Positions 5,044 through 5,458 of a stretch of DNA of 5,458 bases are shown here, one piece after another. How positions within the stretch are numbered: position 1 is the stretch's first letter; every line of letters begins with the position of its first letter. The stretch covers positions 1-5,458 of the forward strand of contig CAKSGA010000124.1 of NCBI GenBank assembly GCA_934454435.1. The letters are read 5' to 3'. The notes beneath the pieces were generated by a model. It was not told the DNA's origin. It made no database searches and was given only the letters and a program-made list of their open reading frames with translations. The stretch comes from an uncultured Oscillospiraceae bacterium (GTDB lineage: Bacteria > Bacillota > Clostridia > Oscillospirales > Ruminococcaceae). The translations under genes were made by a program, and so were the position numbers.

Positions 5044-5458
5044 ATGACAAACGATGTAATCAAGGAAGCTGTCGCAAAGCAGCAGTCCACCGACAGAAAG
5101 GTGTCTACCGAGAACAAGGTGCTCGGTAAGGTCATGACTTTCCACATCGGCGACCAGGTATACGGCATCGAAATACAGTACGTCACCGAAATAATCGAGA
5201 TGCAGCACATCACCAAGGTGCCCCACGTCCCGCCCTATATAAAGGGAATAATCAACGTGCGCAGCAAGGTGGTACCGATAGTAGACATTCGCAGCCGTTT
5301 CGGCAAGGAAGAGATACCCTACACCAGCCGCACCTGCATTATTATTCTAAGCTTCAACGAGCTGTCCGTCGGAATTATCGTCGACAGCGTTGCAGACGTT
5401 GAGGATATCCACACGGGCGACATTTCCGCAACGCCCGAGAACCACTCCGTAAACACAA
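5044..5458 (+). CDS. cheW: Chemotaxis coupling protein CheW, cut at window end
   Basis: CheW couples chemoreceptors to CheA in the membrane-bound signalling array. The first 138 residues are visible and the frame remains open at 5458, so the 3' end lies outside. After a polar extension of about 27 residues, the CheW domain begins GKVMTFHIGDQVYGIEI (28-44). It continues with VTEIIEM, the signature YIKGIINVRSKVVPIVDIR and then RFG. The usual NLRG is NVRS here, with serine for glycine. The C-terminal half shows VGIIVDSVADV, typical of the family. The ATG at 5044 follows AAGGAGG (5029-5035) by eight bases, and that site overlaps the cheA stop codon, so the two genes are one operon. CheV would need a receiver domain that cannot be excluded beyond the edge, but the spacing after cheA favours CheW. 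Confidence 0.93.
   Translation, partial: MTNDVIKEAVAKQQSTDRKVSTENKVLGKVMTFHIGDQVYGIEIQYVTEIIEMQHITKVPHVPPYIKGIINVRSKVVPIVDIRSRFGKEEIPYTSRTCIIILSFNELSVGIIVDSVADVEDIHTGDISATPENHSVNT

Noticed and set aside
3054..5216. 720-codon open frame antisense to cheA
   Set aside because: It is a shadow of the cheA reading frame produced by codon bias, with Cys/Gly-rich nonsense opposite the Ala/Pro linker. cheA has all its domain motifs and a ribosome binding site.

Overview
The window looks like chromosomal DNA of a motile, Gram-positive, anaerobic clostridium. The Ruminococcaceae/Oscillospiraceae (motile Ruminococcus or Eubacterium siraeum type) is my best guess, an inference from gene content, strong AGGAGG ribosome binding sites, consensus sigma-A promoters and moderate GC. 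I cannot name a species.

Layout. Positions 1-130 hold no gene but three successive hairpins, the last resembling an intrinsic terminator for something to the left. Positions 134-422 hold a compact module that I read as a type I toxin-antitoxin locus of the Fst/par kind. A perfect-consensus promoter on the + strand drives a 27-residue membrane peptide (TTG start at 210). A second perfect-consensus promoter on the - strand drives a short RNA that runs towards it. Both RNAs end at one shared bidirectional terminator (319-344). Direct repeats at 201-227 and 355-384 make the - strand RNA complementary to the ribosome binding and start region of the peptide mRNA.

Positions 427-2720 (- strand) hold a two-gene flagellar unit: a 656-residue protein with a FliK-like C-terminal region, then a 102-residue stand-alone relative of the FlhB C-terminal domain. 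The gene order resembles ylqG-ylqH of Bacillus. Transcription of this unit would run straight into the antisense RNA gene, because no terminator is visible between them. Positions 2721-2882 are a divergent promoter region. Positions 2883-5458 (+ strand) hold cheA (complete, 715 residues, P1-P5) and the start of cheW (cut off by the window edge).

How it fits together: cheA and cheW form the core of the chemoreceptor signalling array that controls the flagellum. The divergent FliK-like/FlhB-like pair probably touches on flagellar type III export. The small module sits just outside this motility cluster. It is the most interesting part because neither its peptide nor its RNA would be picked up by ordinary gene calling.
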